NCBI GenBank assembly: GCA_031551595.1
Contig: JAVBNK010000142.1
Location: forward strand, 1 to 10,915
Origin: JAVBOW01 sp031551595
GTDB taxonomy: Bacteria > Bacteroidota > Bacteroidia > Bacteroidales > Rikenellaceae
Length of the DNA: 10,915 nucleotides
Direction of reading: 5' to 3'
In this document: positions 1-6,090 of the stretch, piece after piece
Numbering within the stretch: the stretch's first letter is position 1
Layout: the number at the start of each line of letters is the position of its first letter
Position numbers and translations under genes: made by a program
The notes under the pieces: model-generated
Databases searched by the model: none
Told to the model about the DNA's origin: nothing
The model's input: only the letters and a program-made list of their open reading frames with translations

Positions 1-229
1 TGGGTAACTGAAACTACGGGATATGACAAGGGCGCAGGCGCCGCAGGCAACTGCCAACCGACGCCAAGCCGGGCGCCATCAAACTTGTTTGAATGGCCGG
101 GGCGCGAAGCAGGAAAAGCCTGCAAGGCAGGCTTACATCCCCTGGCCCGACGCTGAAGCGTCGCCCCCCAGCCGCGGGAGATGGGGAGAGGATCGCCGCG
201 AGCAGCGGAAAATTTAACCCTTAGAGATT
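1..229. repeat. Intergenic palindromic repeat mosaic upstream of cutC
   Basis: This GC-rich stretch has no convincing gene and is built from hairpins. The first bases (TGGGTAAC) match the 3' end of the terminal-hairpin repeat seen at 1554-1634, so the window probably opens at the tail of another copy. Further hairpins are an arm pair at 75-84/87-97 (GCCAT and CAAAC against GTTTG and ATGGC, one bulged A), a perfect 8-bp stem at 116-123/127-134 (AAGCCTGC/GCAGGCTT), and copy A of the structured unit at about 137-197. The block ends with AACCCTTAGAGATT at 216-229, which recurs before the next gene. An open frame across 23-217 has a low-complexity Arg/Ala-rich product typical of such repeats and is not called. 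Confidence 0.7.
137..197 (+). repeat. Structured repeat unit, copy A (divergent)
   Basis: An inner hairpin CGACGCT/AGCGTCG (148-154/157-163) is followed by a C-run and the 3' arm AGCCGCGGG (170-178), then GATGG. The same 3' arm, C-run and following bases occur in copy C at 1514-1536. The 5' arm has diverged, but CATC, CCC and GGC (starting at 137) can still pair with GATG, GGG and GCC of the 3' arm. The inner stem differs completely in sequence from those of copies B and C yet pairs fully. Strand is arbitrary. No function is known. Confidence 0.6.
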
Positions 230-248
230 AATAGAATACACTCTGAAA

Positions 249-995
249 ATGGGACGGATAGTATTGGAAATATGCGTCGATTCGCCGGCGTCGGCCGCAG
301 CCGCACAGCAGGGGGGCGCCGACCGTGTGGAACTTTGCTCGGCGCTGGACCTGGGCGGCCTGACCCCCTCGCAGGGATTGCTGCGGGCGGTGGTACGCGA
401 GTCGGCAATCCCGGTGAACGTTTTGGTGCGGCCCCGCCAGGGCGACTTTTACTATGACGCCGCAGAATTGGCCGTGATTTGCGAGGATATCCGCACGGCC
501 GCCGGGGAAGGCGCCGCAGGGATCGTGTGCGGGGCGCTGGACATGGACGGGAATATCGATATGCGGGCGATGGAGGCGATGATGCGGGCCGCCGGAGGGC
601 TGCCGGTGACGTTCCATCGCGCATTCGACGTGTGTGCGCAACCGTTTGAAGTACTGGAGCAATTGCGTGCGATGGGCGTGGCGACGGTGCTTACCTCGGG
701 ACAGGCGGCCACGGCCGCCGAAGGACTGCCGACGCTGGCCGAACTGCAACGCAGGGCTGCCGGTGCGCCGGTGGTCATGGCCGGTTGCGGCCTGAATTCC
801 GAAAATATCGCCCGTGTGGCCTCGCAAGCGGGACTGGGCGCGGTGCACCTCTCGGCGCGGGCATGGGTTGCAAGCCCGGTGCGCCACCGGGTGCAGGGCG
901 TAGCGATGGGTACGCCGGGCGCCTCCGAATACGACTACCGCCGTACGGATCCGGCCGAAGTGGCCGCCTGCCGCCGGGCGCTGGATGAAATATAA
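249..995 (+). CDS. cutC: CutC family protein (copper homeostasis protein CutC)
   Basis: This is a complete 248-residue cytoplasmic protein of the CutC family, predicted to fold as a TIM barrel, at the usual family length. Conserved CutC stretches are visible: the N-terminal strand with GGADRVELC (22-30), RPRQGDFYY (61-69), FHRAFD (122-127), LTSG (148-151) and GCGLN (179-183). CutC was named for copper tolerance in E. coli, but that phenotype was later attributed to an sRNA (MicL) encoded at the locus, so the biochemical role remains unclear. The family assignment is secure; a copper role is not. The ATG at 249 begins the conserved first strand (RIVLEICVDS). No strong Shine-Dalgarno precedes it, as is common in Bacteroidota. 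It stands alone between two repeat blocks and is probably monocistronic. Confidence 0.93.
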   Translation: MGRIVLEICVDSPASAAAAQQGGADRVELCSALDLGGLTPSQGLLRAVVRESAIPVNVLVRPRQGDFYYDAAELAVICEDIRTAAGEGAAGIVCGALDMDGNIDMRAMEAMMRAAGGLPVTFHRAFDVCAQPFEVLEQLRAMGVATVLTSGQAATAAEGLPTLAELQRRAAGAPVVMAGCGLNSENIARVASQAGLGAVHLSARAWVASPVRHRVQGVAMGTPGASEYDYRRTDPAEVAACRRALDEI

Positions 996-1016
996 ACGGC
1001 TGGAGGGGAGCGAAAT

Positions 1017-1042
1017 CCGGTTCCATGCCCTATGTGAACCGG
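1017..1042 (+). other. Hairpin just downstream of cutC
   Basis: CCGGTTC (1017-1023) and GAACCGG (1036-1042) form a perfect 7-bp stem with a 12-nt loop, 22 nt after the cutC stop. No T-run follows, so it is not a typical intrinsic terminator, though it may stabilise or end the cutC transcript. Confidence 0.5.
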
Positions 1043-1049
1043 GTCGCCG

Positions 1050-1131
1050 ACCGACGGCTGCGAGCGGGGGCAGGGGCTGCTTGCAGGCTATGCCGAGCCG
1101 CGAGGAGGAAACCCATGCGCAGCGTGGGTAA
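1050..1131 (+). repeat. Terminal-hairpin repeat, copy 1
   Basis: This aligns along its whole length with 1554-1634, with few substitutions and single-base gaps. The 31 bases at 1088-1118 are identical to 1591-1621. It ends in a hairpin, CCCATGC (1112-1118), loop GCA, GCGTGGG (1122-1128), followed by TAA. A second small stem, CTGC-TT-GCAG (about 1077-1086), is replaced in copy 2 by a CGC-TT-GCG stem. Confidence 0.75.
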
Positions 1132-1158
1132 ATCTTCCGCACACAGGGAGGCCCCTGC

Positions 1159-1189
1159 GGACTGCCGGGCTTCGGTTCGGCCACAGTCC
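1159..1189 (+). other. Two-tier hairpin with UUCG loop
   Basis: Outer stem GGACTG (1159-1164)/CAGTCC (1184-1189) encloses inner stem CCGGGC (1165-1170)/GTTCGG (1175-1180), with two G-U pairs, closed by the tetraloop TTCG (1171-1174). The 13 bases GGCTTCGGTTCGG (1168-1180) recur at 10418-10430 in the spacer upstream of rnfB, which suggests a dispersed repeat. No T-run follows. Confidence 0.55.
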
Positions 1190-1291
1190 GAAAACGACCC
1201 GGGGAAGGAACGCCCCGCCCTTTAAACTCCCTGCGCCACATGCGGGCCGGTGGACGCTGCAGGTTGCGATGCACCCGCACCCAAGGATAGC

Positions 1292-1398
1292 CCGCCTCGC
1301 AGCAAAGCGGTGGAGCATTGCAGGACTGCGATTGCCCTGAGGACAATCGCAACATCCCGCGGCTCGCGCCGAATGCGCGACCCCCGCAACCGCGGGAT
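1292..1398 (+). repeat. Structured repeat unit, copy B
   Basis: Three consecutive hairpins are visible. I is CCGC (1292-1295)/GCGG (1307-1310). II is GCGATTG (1328-1334)/CAATCGC (1344-1350). III has outer stem ATCCCGCGG (1354-1362)/CCGCGGGAT (1390-1398) and inner stem TCGCGC (1364-1369)/GCGCGA (1375-1380). The order and much of the sequence match copy C, but the inner stem of III is unrelated in sequence and still fully paired. Confidence 0.7.
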
Positions 1399-1431
1399 GG
1401 GATACGGGTATTTGCGGGGCAATAAACAACC

Positions 1432-1550
1432 CCGCAGCAAGCTACGGGGTATTGTAAAGGCTGCGATTGCCTGGGGCAATCGCCATCTCCCGCGGCTCGA
1501 AATCTCCGATTTCGCCCCCCCCAGCCGCGGGCGATGGCGAGAGGCTCGCC
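1432..1550 (+). repeat. Structured repeat unit, copy C
   Basis: This has the same order of hairpins as copy B. I is CCCCG/CGGGG around a CAGCAAGCTA loop (about 1430-1449). II is GCGATTGCC (1463-1471)/GGCAATCGC (1475-1483). III has outer stem CCCGCGGCT (1489-1497)/AGCCGCGGG (1523-1531), extended by CATC/GATG, and inner stem CGAAATC (1498-1504)/GATTTCG (1508-1514). A fourth hairpin follows, GGCGAG (1536-1541)/CTCGCC (1545-1550). Loops and stems differ from copy B mainly where pairing is kept. Confidence 0.7.
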
Positions 1551-1553
1551 GCA

Positions 1554-1634
1554 ACCGACGCTGCGAGCGAGAGCAGAGGGCGCTTGCGAACTATGCCGAG
1601 CCGCGAGGAGGAAACCCATGCATCGCATGGGTAA
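1554..1634 (+). repeat. Terminal-hairpin repeat, copy 2
   Basis: This is the second copy of the ~81-bp repeat. Its terminal hairpin is a perfect 7-bp stem, CCCATGC (1615-1621), loop ATC, GCATGGG (1625-1631), then TAACC. The window begins with the same TGGGTAAC tail, which implies a third copy cut off at position 1. It lies directly after structured unit C, so the two repeat types may form one compound element. Confidence 0.75.
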
Positions 1635-1703
1635 CCAAACCGACAGGGAATCGAACCCTTAGAGATTGAACCCTTGAAAGAATAAAACTAAACCGTCATA
1701 GCC

Positions 1704-4388
1704 ATGAACCTAACCAAATTATTGCCGGGATGCCTGTTGGCCCTGCTCTGCGCGTGCGGCGGCGGCCACTTCATCTCCGATCCCGCCCGGCGGGCGCAAA
1801 CCGAAACGGACCTGCGCACCAAGCTCGCTTACTTCGAAGGACAGTTGCCTCTCCCCGCCGATGCCGGAGCGGGAACCCCTGAATATTGGGGAAAAATGTG
1901 CGGCGAACAACTCGACAGCCGCGAAGCGGGTGCGATGACGTTCCTGTACGCCTATATGCCCGTAAGCGACATCCTGATGAAGGAGCCCGCCTACTGGCTG
2001 GCCCAGGTGCGGGCGGCGTTTGAAGCGCAACGCACCTTCGCCTGGGGCGAGCAGGTCCCCGAGTTGCTTTTCCGCCATTTCGTGCTGCCCCCGCGCGTGA
2101 ATAACGAGGACCTCGACTCGTGCCGTACGGCCTTCATGGCCGAGTTGCAGCCGCGCCTCGCGGGGCTGACCATGACCCAGGCGGCGCTCGAAGTGAACCA
2201 CTGGTGCCACGAAAAAGTGATCTACACCCCCACCGACGGCCGTACCGGGTCGCCGCTGGAGGTCGTGGCGCGCGCCTACGGGCGCTGCGGCGAGGAGTCG
2301 ACCTTCGCCGTGGCGGCGCTGCGGTCGGTCGGCATCCCGGCACGCCAGGTCTACACCCCCCGCTGGGCCCATACGGACGACAACCATGCCTGGGTCGAGG
2401 TGTGGGCGGACGGCGCATGGCACTACATGGGCGCCTGCGAACCCGAGCCGGTGCTCGACCGCGCATGGTTCACCTCGGCCGCCAAACGCGCCATGCTCGC
2501 CACGACGTTCGTCTTCGGACGTTATGCCGGGCCAGAAGAGATGCTGGCCCAAAACGAATGCTACACGGAGGTGAACGTACTGCCGACCTACGCCCCCACC
2601 AAACAGGCCGTCGTGAAAGTCACCGACACCGCCGGACGGCCCGTCGAAGGGGCCGCCGTCGAATTCGGGCTCTACAATTACGCCGAATTCTACCCGCTGG
2701 CCAAACGCGCTACGGATACTGACGGCCTCGCCCGGCTCACCACGGGCCTGGGGACGCTGGTCATCCAGGCCGTGAAGGGCGATATGGCCTGCGTGGAGTC
2801 TTATTCCGTCCCCGGCATCGACACCTTGCACCTCGTACTGCGCCCGCTGCCGCTGCAGGGCGAGGCCCATTACCGCCTCACCCCGCCCCCGGAGGGCGTG
2901 ATGGAGGCCATCAGCGACGAGGACGCCCAACGACACGCCCTGCGCCTGCAACGCGAGGACTCGATCCGCATGGCCTACACCGCCACCTTCCCCTTCGTGT
3001 CGTTCGATACGGCCGCTAAGTTCGCTGAAGAATCAGGCCTTGAAGAAGGCATCGCAGTTCCCCTCCTGCAACGCAGCGCCAACAACGGCGCACAGGTCGC
3101 GCAGTTCCTGCGCGAAACCGCCCCGGCAAACCGTCCCCTGGCGTTAGACCTGCTGTCGGTGCTGCCCGAGAAAGACCTTCGCCAGGTACCTGCCTCCACC
3201 CTTCGCGACCACCTGGACGGCATCCTCGCCCTCGGCGACCGTTATGACCATTCGCCGCTGCACCGCCAGTGGCTGCTCCAGCCGCGTGTGGACAACGAAC
3301 TGATCACCCCGTGGCGGACACTGCTGTGCAACGCCGCGGCCAGCATCCCGGCGACGAATGCGGAAACGCTGGAATTCGTCCGCGGATGGCTCGGCCGCCT
3401 GCACGACGCCGGGCCCTACAACCCCCGCGGGTTTACGCAATACCCGGCCGCCACGCTGCGCGGCACGGTCGCCGATCCGCGGTCGCGGGTGGTATTCGGG
3501 GTGGCGATGCTGCGTGCGCTGGGCGTGCCGGCGAGGATCGACCCCGTCACCGGACAGTTCGAAGCCTGCGTGGACGGCACATGGCAACCGGTCGAAACAC
3601 CCACGGACGCAGAGGTGTCCGCCGACGCTTCCCTGCGCATCACCTACGGGCCCCAGGACGGCATCGGCGAGCCTAAATACGAAACCCACTACACCCTCGG
3701 CCAATGGACCGGCAAAAGGTTCCGCACCCTGGGCCTGGATGGCGGCAAAGGCGATATCGCCGGCGGCAGCCTGGCGCTGCACGTACCCGCAGGCGACTAC
3801 CGCATGGTCACCGGACGGCGGCTGTTGGACGGCACGGTGCTGGCCCGCGTGGACTATTTCCCGGCAGAGGCCGGCAAACAGACCCTCAACGTGCCCCTCC
3901 TGTTCGAAAATGCGGGCGGCGAACTGGCCGTCGTCGGGTCGATCAACCCCGAAGGACATTATATGCCTGCCGATGCCACGGAAACCTGCTCGATCCTGCA
4001 AACCACCGGCCGCGGGCTCTTCATCCTGCTGGTGATGGATGCCGCCAAGGAGCCGAGCCGTCACCTGGCGGGCGACCTGATGGCTTCCGCGCGCGATATC
4101 GATGCGGCAGGGCTGCCCGTCGTGTGCATTTTCCGCGACGAACCCTCGCTACGCAATTTCCGGAACGCAGGACACCAGGGATTGCCCGCAATGCACTACG
4201 GCTACGACCCCGACGGCAACCTGTGCCGCCAGCTGGCCGCCTCGCTCGAACGCCCCGGACTGGACGCCGACCTGCCGCTGGTCGTGGTGGCCGATTCCTT
4301 CGGACGCGTGTTCTACTGCTCGCTCGGCTACCGCATCAACCTCGGCGAAACCCTCGTCGGGATATGCAAAACCATCGCGAAAAAGTAA
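1704..4388 (+). CDS. Lipoprotein with transglutaminase-like domain and thioredoxin-like C-terminus
   Basis: This complete 894-residue protein is probably exported and lipid-anchored. Residues 1-18 form a signal peptide ending in the lipobox LCAC, so Cys18 would be the acylated residue. Residues ~155-275 are a transglutaminase-like (papain-fold) domain with Cys195 in GRCGEES and His228 in DDNHAWVEVW. At the usual third-residue position the sequence reads WHYMGACEPEP, where a Gly stands in place of the Asp seen in PNGase-like relatives. Residues ~300-380 look like a beta-sandwich of the carboxypeptidase-regulatory/Cna-B kind. Residues ~535-635 resemble a second transglutaminase domain without catalytic residues. 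Residues ~765-894 have a thioredoxin-like pattern (LPLVVVADSFGRVFYCSLGY) but no CxxC. Substrate is unknown; protease, amidase or a binding role are all possible. The ATG at 1704 is chosen because the signal peptide begins there. Confidence 0.85.
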   Translation: MNLTKLLPGCLLALLCACGGGHFISDPARRAQTETDLRTKLAYFEGQLPLPADAGAGTPEYWGKMCGEQLDSREAGAMTFLYAYMPVSDILMKEPAYWLAQVRAAFEAQRTFAWGEQVPELLFRHFVLPPRVNNEDLDSCRTAFMAELQPRLAGLTMTQAALEVNHWCHEKVIYTPTDGRTGSPLEVVARAYGRCGEESTFAVAALRSVGIPARQVYTPRWAHTDDNHAWVEVWADGAWHYMGACEPEPVLDRAWFTSAAKRAMLATTFVFGRYAGPEEMLAQNECYTEVNVLPTYAPTKQAVVKVTDTAGRPVEGAAVEFGLYNYAEFYPLAKRATDTDGLARLTTGLGTLVIQAVKGDMACVESYSVPGIDTLHLVLRPLPLQGEAHYRLTPPPEGVMEAISDEDAQRHALRLQREDSIRMAYTATFPFVSFDTAAKFAEESGLEEGIAVPLLQRSANNGAQVAQFLRETAPANRPLALDLLSVLPEKDLRQVPASTLRDHLDGILALGDRYDHSPLHRQWLLQPRVDNELITPWRTLLCNAAASIPATNAETLEFVRGWLGRLHDAGPYNPRGFTQYPAATLRGTVADPRSRVVFGVAMLRALGVPARIDPVTGQFEACVDGTWQPVETPTDAEVSADASLRITYGPQDGIGEPKYETHYTLGQWTGKRFRTLGLDGGKGDIAGGSLALHVPAGDYRMVTGRRLLDGTVLARVDYFPAEAGKQTLNVPLLFENAGGELAVVGSINPEGHYMPADATETCSILQTTGRGLFILLVMDAAKEPSRHLAGDLMASARDIDAAGLPVVCIFRDEPSLRNFRNAGHQGLPAMHYGYDPDGNLCRQLAASLERPGLDADLPLVVVADSFGRVFYCSLGYRINLGETLVGICKTIAKK

Positions 4389-4864
4389 TCGATGGCTGGG
4401 ATTATGAAATAAGGAATAGAAAATATTGGATTTTTTCAACCTTATTGTTCCTTATAGCTGTTGTATTTTGTTATACGCTGACAATAATGAATGCTTTATC
4501 AGGAATAGGGCAGCCTACGGAATTTTCAAAAACAATCGGATTTAAAGAATTTGATCAACAGATCGTTATAGAATCTAAAGTTTGGGGCTTAACAGGAGAT
4601 CATTGTAGAATTACTTTCTCCTCATTGGAAAGAGCAAGGCCAGACAAAGACCAAGCTATTATTTTTTACGAATGGGTGATCTATTATCGGTAAAAAGAAC
4701 CAGATTCTTTATTTATCTATCTTCCTTCAAATGTAAAACGACGAAACGAGAACATTCAAATGGAGAAGATCACTGTTCATATTAACAACAACGTAAACAT
4801 TCAACCTGAAAACTACAAACAACGTGGACTATCGCGAATTAGTGGTTATGACAGCATAGAATAA
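4364..4864 (+). pseudogene. AT-rich single-pass membrane protein gene with in-frame stop (remnant)
   Basis: Base composition changes abruptly from GC-rich to AT-rich directly after the lipoprotein stop at 4388. In the frame starting at 4391 the product begins GWDYEIRNRKYW, then one hydrophobic segment (IFSTLLFLIAVVFCYTLTIM) and a polar domain, and stops at TAA 4691-4693 after EWVIYYR. The same frame then stays open for 56 more codons (KEPDSLFIYLPSNVK onward) to the TAA at 4862-4864, which suggests that the internal TAA is a nonsense mutation. The only ATG ahead of the membrane segment is at 4364, overlapping the upstream gene by 25 nt; the next is at 4487, after the membrane segment. The original 5' end may therefore be lost. 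I do not recognise the family. The composition suggests transfer. Alternatively the 109-residue product may be expressed as is. Confidence 0.55.
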
Positions 4865-4878
4865 CGAGAGATAACAAC

Positions 4879-4914
4879 AGAGGGCCGTGCAATCATTACA
4901 CGGCCCTCTCTTTT
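4879..4914. terminator. Probably bidirectional intrinsic terminator
   Basis: A perfect 11-bp stem, AGAGGGCCGTG (4879-4889)/CACGGCCCTCT (4899-4909), with a 9-nt loop is followed on the + strand by CTTTTAT. It lies between the + strand genes and the end of the convergent rnf operon (rnfA stop at 4926). On the - strand it is followed by a weaker T-containing stretch (TGTTGTTAT), so it may end transcription from both sides. Confidence 0.85.
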
Positions 4915-4925
4915 ATACCTATGCA

Positions 4926-5498
4926 CTACACCAGCCCCGAGAATCCCATGAACGCCATGGCCAGGATACCGGCCACGACCAGTGCGATAGGCACCCCTTT
5001 CATCGACTTCGGCATACCGTCCAGTTCGAGTTTTTCGCGGATGCCGGCAAAGATCACCAGCGCCAGCGCGAACCCGATGGCGATCGACGTGGCGTAGACC
5101 ACCGATTCGAGCAGGTTGTACTGCTTCTGCACCAGCAGGATCGCCACCCCCAGCACCGCACAGTTCGTCGTGATAAGCGGCAGGAAGATACCCAAGGCCT
5201 GGTAGAGCGACGGGCTGACCTTCTTGAGGATGATCTCGACCATCTGCACCAGCGCCGCGATCACCAGGATAAAGACGATGGTCTGCATGTATCCGATCCC
5301 CAACGGCACGAGCACGTAGTATTGCAGCAGGTAGACCACCAGCGAAGCGATCGCCATCACGAACGTCACCGCCGCGCCCATGCCCATCGAGGTTTCGACC
5401 TTGTTCGACACCCCGAGGAACGGGCAGATGCCCAGGAACTGCGCCAGGACGATGTTGTTGACGAAGATCGAGCTTATGATGATTACGAAATATTCCAT
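4926..5498 (-). CDS. rnfA: Electron transport complex subunit RnfA
   Basis: This 190-residue, very hydrophobic protein is the RnfA (NqrE-like) membrane subunit, at normal family length, with about six membrane helices. Conserved stretches include NNIVLAQFLGICPFLG (14-29) and LITTNCAVLG (108-117). Cys25 and Cys113 match the conserved cysteines that, with the pair in RnfE, bind an iron-sulfur centre inside the membrane in structures of Rnf and NQR. It passes electrons within the Rnf complex, which links ferredoxin and NAD+ to ion movement across the inner membrane. It is the last gene of the operon, with 4 nt between it and the rnfE stop. A strong hairpin terminator lies shortly downstream. Confidence 0.97.
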   Translation of the reverse strand: MEYFVIIISSIFVNNIVLAQFLGICPFLGVSNKVETSMGMGAAVTFVMAIASLVVYLLQYYVLVPLGIGYMQTIVFILVIAALVQMVEIILKKVSPSLYQALGIFLPLITTNCAVLGVAILLVQKQYNLLESVVYATSIAIGFALALVIFAGIREKLELDGMPKSMKGVPIALVVAGILAMAFMGFSGLV

Positions 5499-5502
5499 AT
5501 GC

Positions 5503-6090
5503 CTACTTCAGTTTAGCCGTGAATTTATTGAAAAGCACCATCAGGTAGCCCAGCACGAGGAATGCGCCCGGGGCGAGCACGAAGATCAGCATCGCATCGC
5601 CTTCGATGAGCTTGGTGCCGAAGAACGAGCCGCTGCCCAGCGCCTCGCGCACCATGCCGATGAGCGTCAGCGAGAGCGTAAAGCCCAATCCCATTCCCGC
5701 GCCGTCGAGGATCGAGGCCAGGGGGCCGTTCTTGGAGGCAAACGCCTCGGCGCGGCCCAGGATGATGCAGTTCACGACGATCAGCGGGATGAACACGCCC
5801 AGCGTCGCATACAGTGCGGGCACATAGGCCTCCATGCAGAGTTGCACCACCGTCACGAACGACGCGATCACCACGATAAATGCCGGGATGCGCACCTTGC
5901 CGGGGATATAGTTCTTAATGAGGGAGATCACCAGATTCGACATCACCAGCACGAACATCGTGGCGATGCCCATACCCATGCCGTTAATGGCCGAAGTGGT
6001 CGTCCCGAGCGTGGGGCACATCCCCAGCAGCAATACGAACGTCGGGTTCTCCTTGATCAGCCCGCGCGTGAAAGTCTTCATGTTACTCAT
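5503..6090 (-). CDS. rnfE: Electron transport complex subunit RnfE
   Basis: This is the 195-residue RnfE (NqrD-like) membrane subunit, paired with RnfA. It shows KENPTFVLLLGMCPTLG (13-29), typical for RnfE, and Cys25 and Cys108 as the likely ligands of the shared membrane iron-sulfur centre. About six hydrophobic segments are visible. The frame is open further upstream to 6243, but that extension is Arg/Pro-rich and antisense-like in character, so it is rejected. The ATG at 6090 has a good GGAGG at 6099-6103 and gives the normal family start. The alternative ATG at 6081 (MKTF) is less well placed. The start overlaps the rnfG stop by 8 nt, indicating translational coupling. Confidence 0.96.
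   Translation of the reverse strand: MSNMKTFTRGLIKENPTFVLLLGMCPTLGTTTSAINGMGMGIATMFVLVMSNLVISLIKNYIPGKVRIPAFIVVIASFVTVVQLCMEAYVPALYATLGVFIPLIVVNCIILGRAEAFASKNGPLASILDGAGMGLGFTLSLTLIGMVREALGSGSFFGTKLIEGDAMLIFVLAPGAFLVLGYLMVLFNKFTAKLK

Larger units (their letters stand above)
996..1703. repeat. 708-bp intergenic repeat mosaic between cutC and the lipoprotein gene
   Basis: No gene is supported here. The region holds a 7-bp hairpin just after cutC (1017-1042), the first copy of an ~82-bp repeat (1050-1131), a hairpin with a UUCG loop (1159-1189), two copies of a structured unit (1292-1398 and 1432-1550), the second ~81-bp repeat (1554-1634), and the 14-mer AACCCTTAGAGATT (1654-1667). Open frames crossing it (for example 1250-1669) give Arg-rich, domain-free products that run through hairpin arms, so they are best read as translated repeat DNA. 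The leader from about 1668 to 1703 is AT-richer and probably contains the translation start region of the next gene. Confidence 0.75.

Noticed and set aside
228..1628. Long - strand open frame (466 codons) opposite cutC and the repeat block
   Set aside because: It lies antisense to the clear cutC gene and runs through hairpin arms; the product is Arg/His/Pro-rich with no domain, a common artefact in GC-rich DNA.
1292..1634. Possible CRISPR array in the repeat block
   Set aside because: Units are long, imperfect and palindromic, with no regular short spacers and no cas genes.
1640..1662. tRNA T-arm-like sequence on the - strand (AGGGTTCGATTCCCT)
   Set aside because: Only a 4-bp stem with a TTCGATT loop is present; no acceptor stem, anticodon arm or D arm could be found around it.
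1250..1669. 139-codon + strand frame in the intergenic block
   Set aside because: It covers the repeat hairpins from end to end and has no domain; it is better explained as translated repeat DNA.
1719..2951. 410-codon - strand open frame opposite the lipoprotein
   Set aside because: It is antisense shadow of a gene with signal peptide and recognisable domains.
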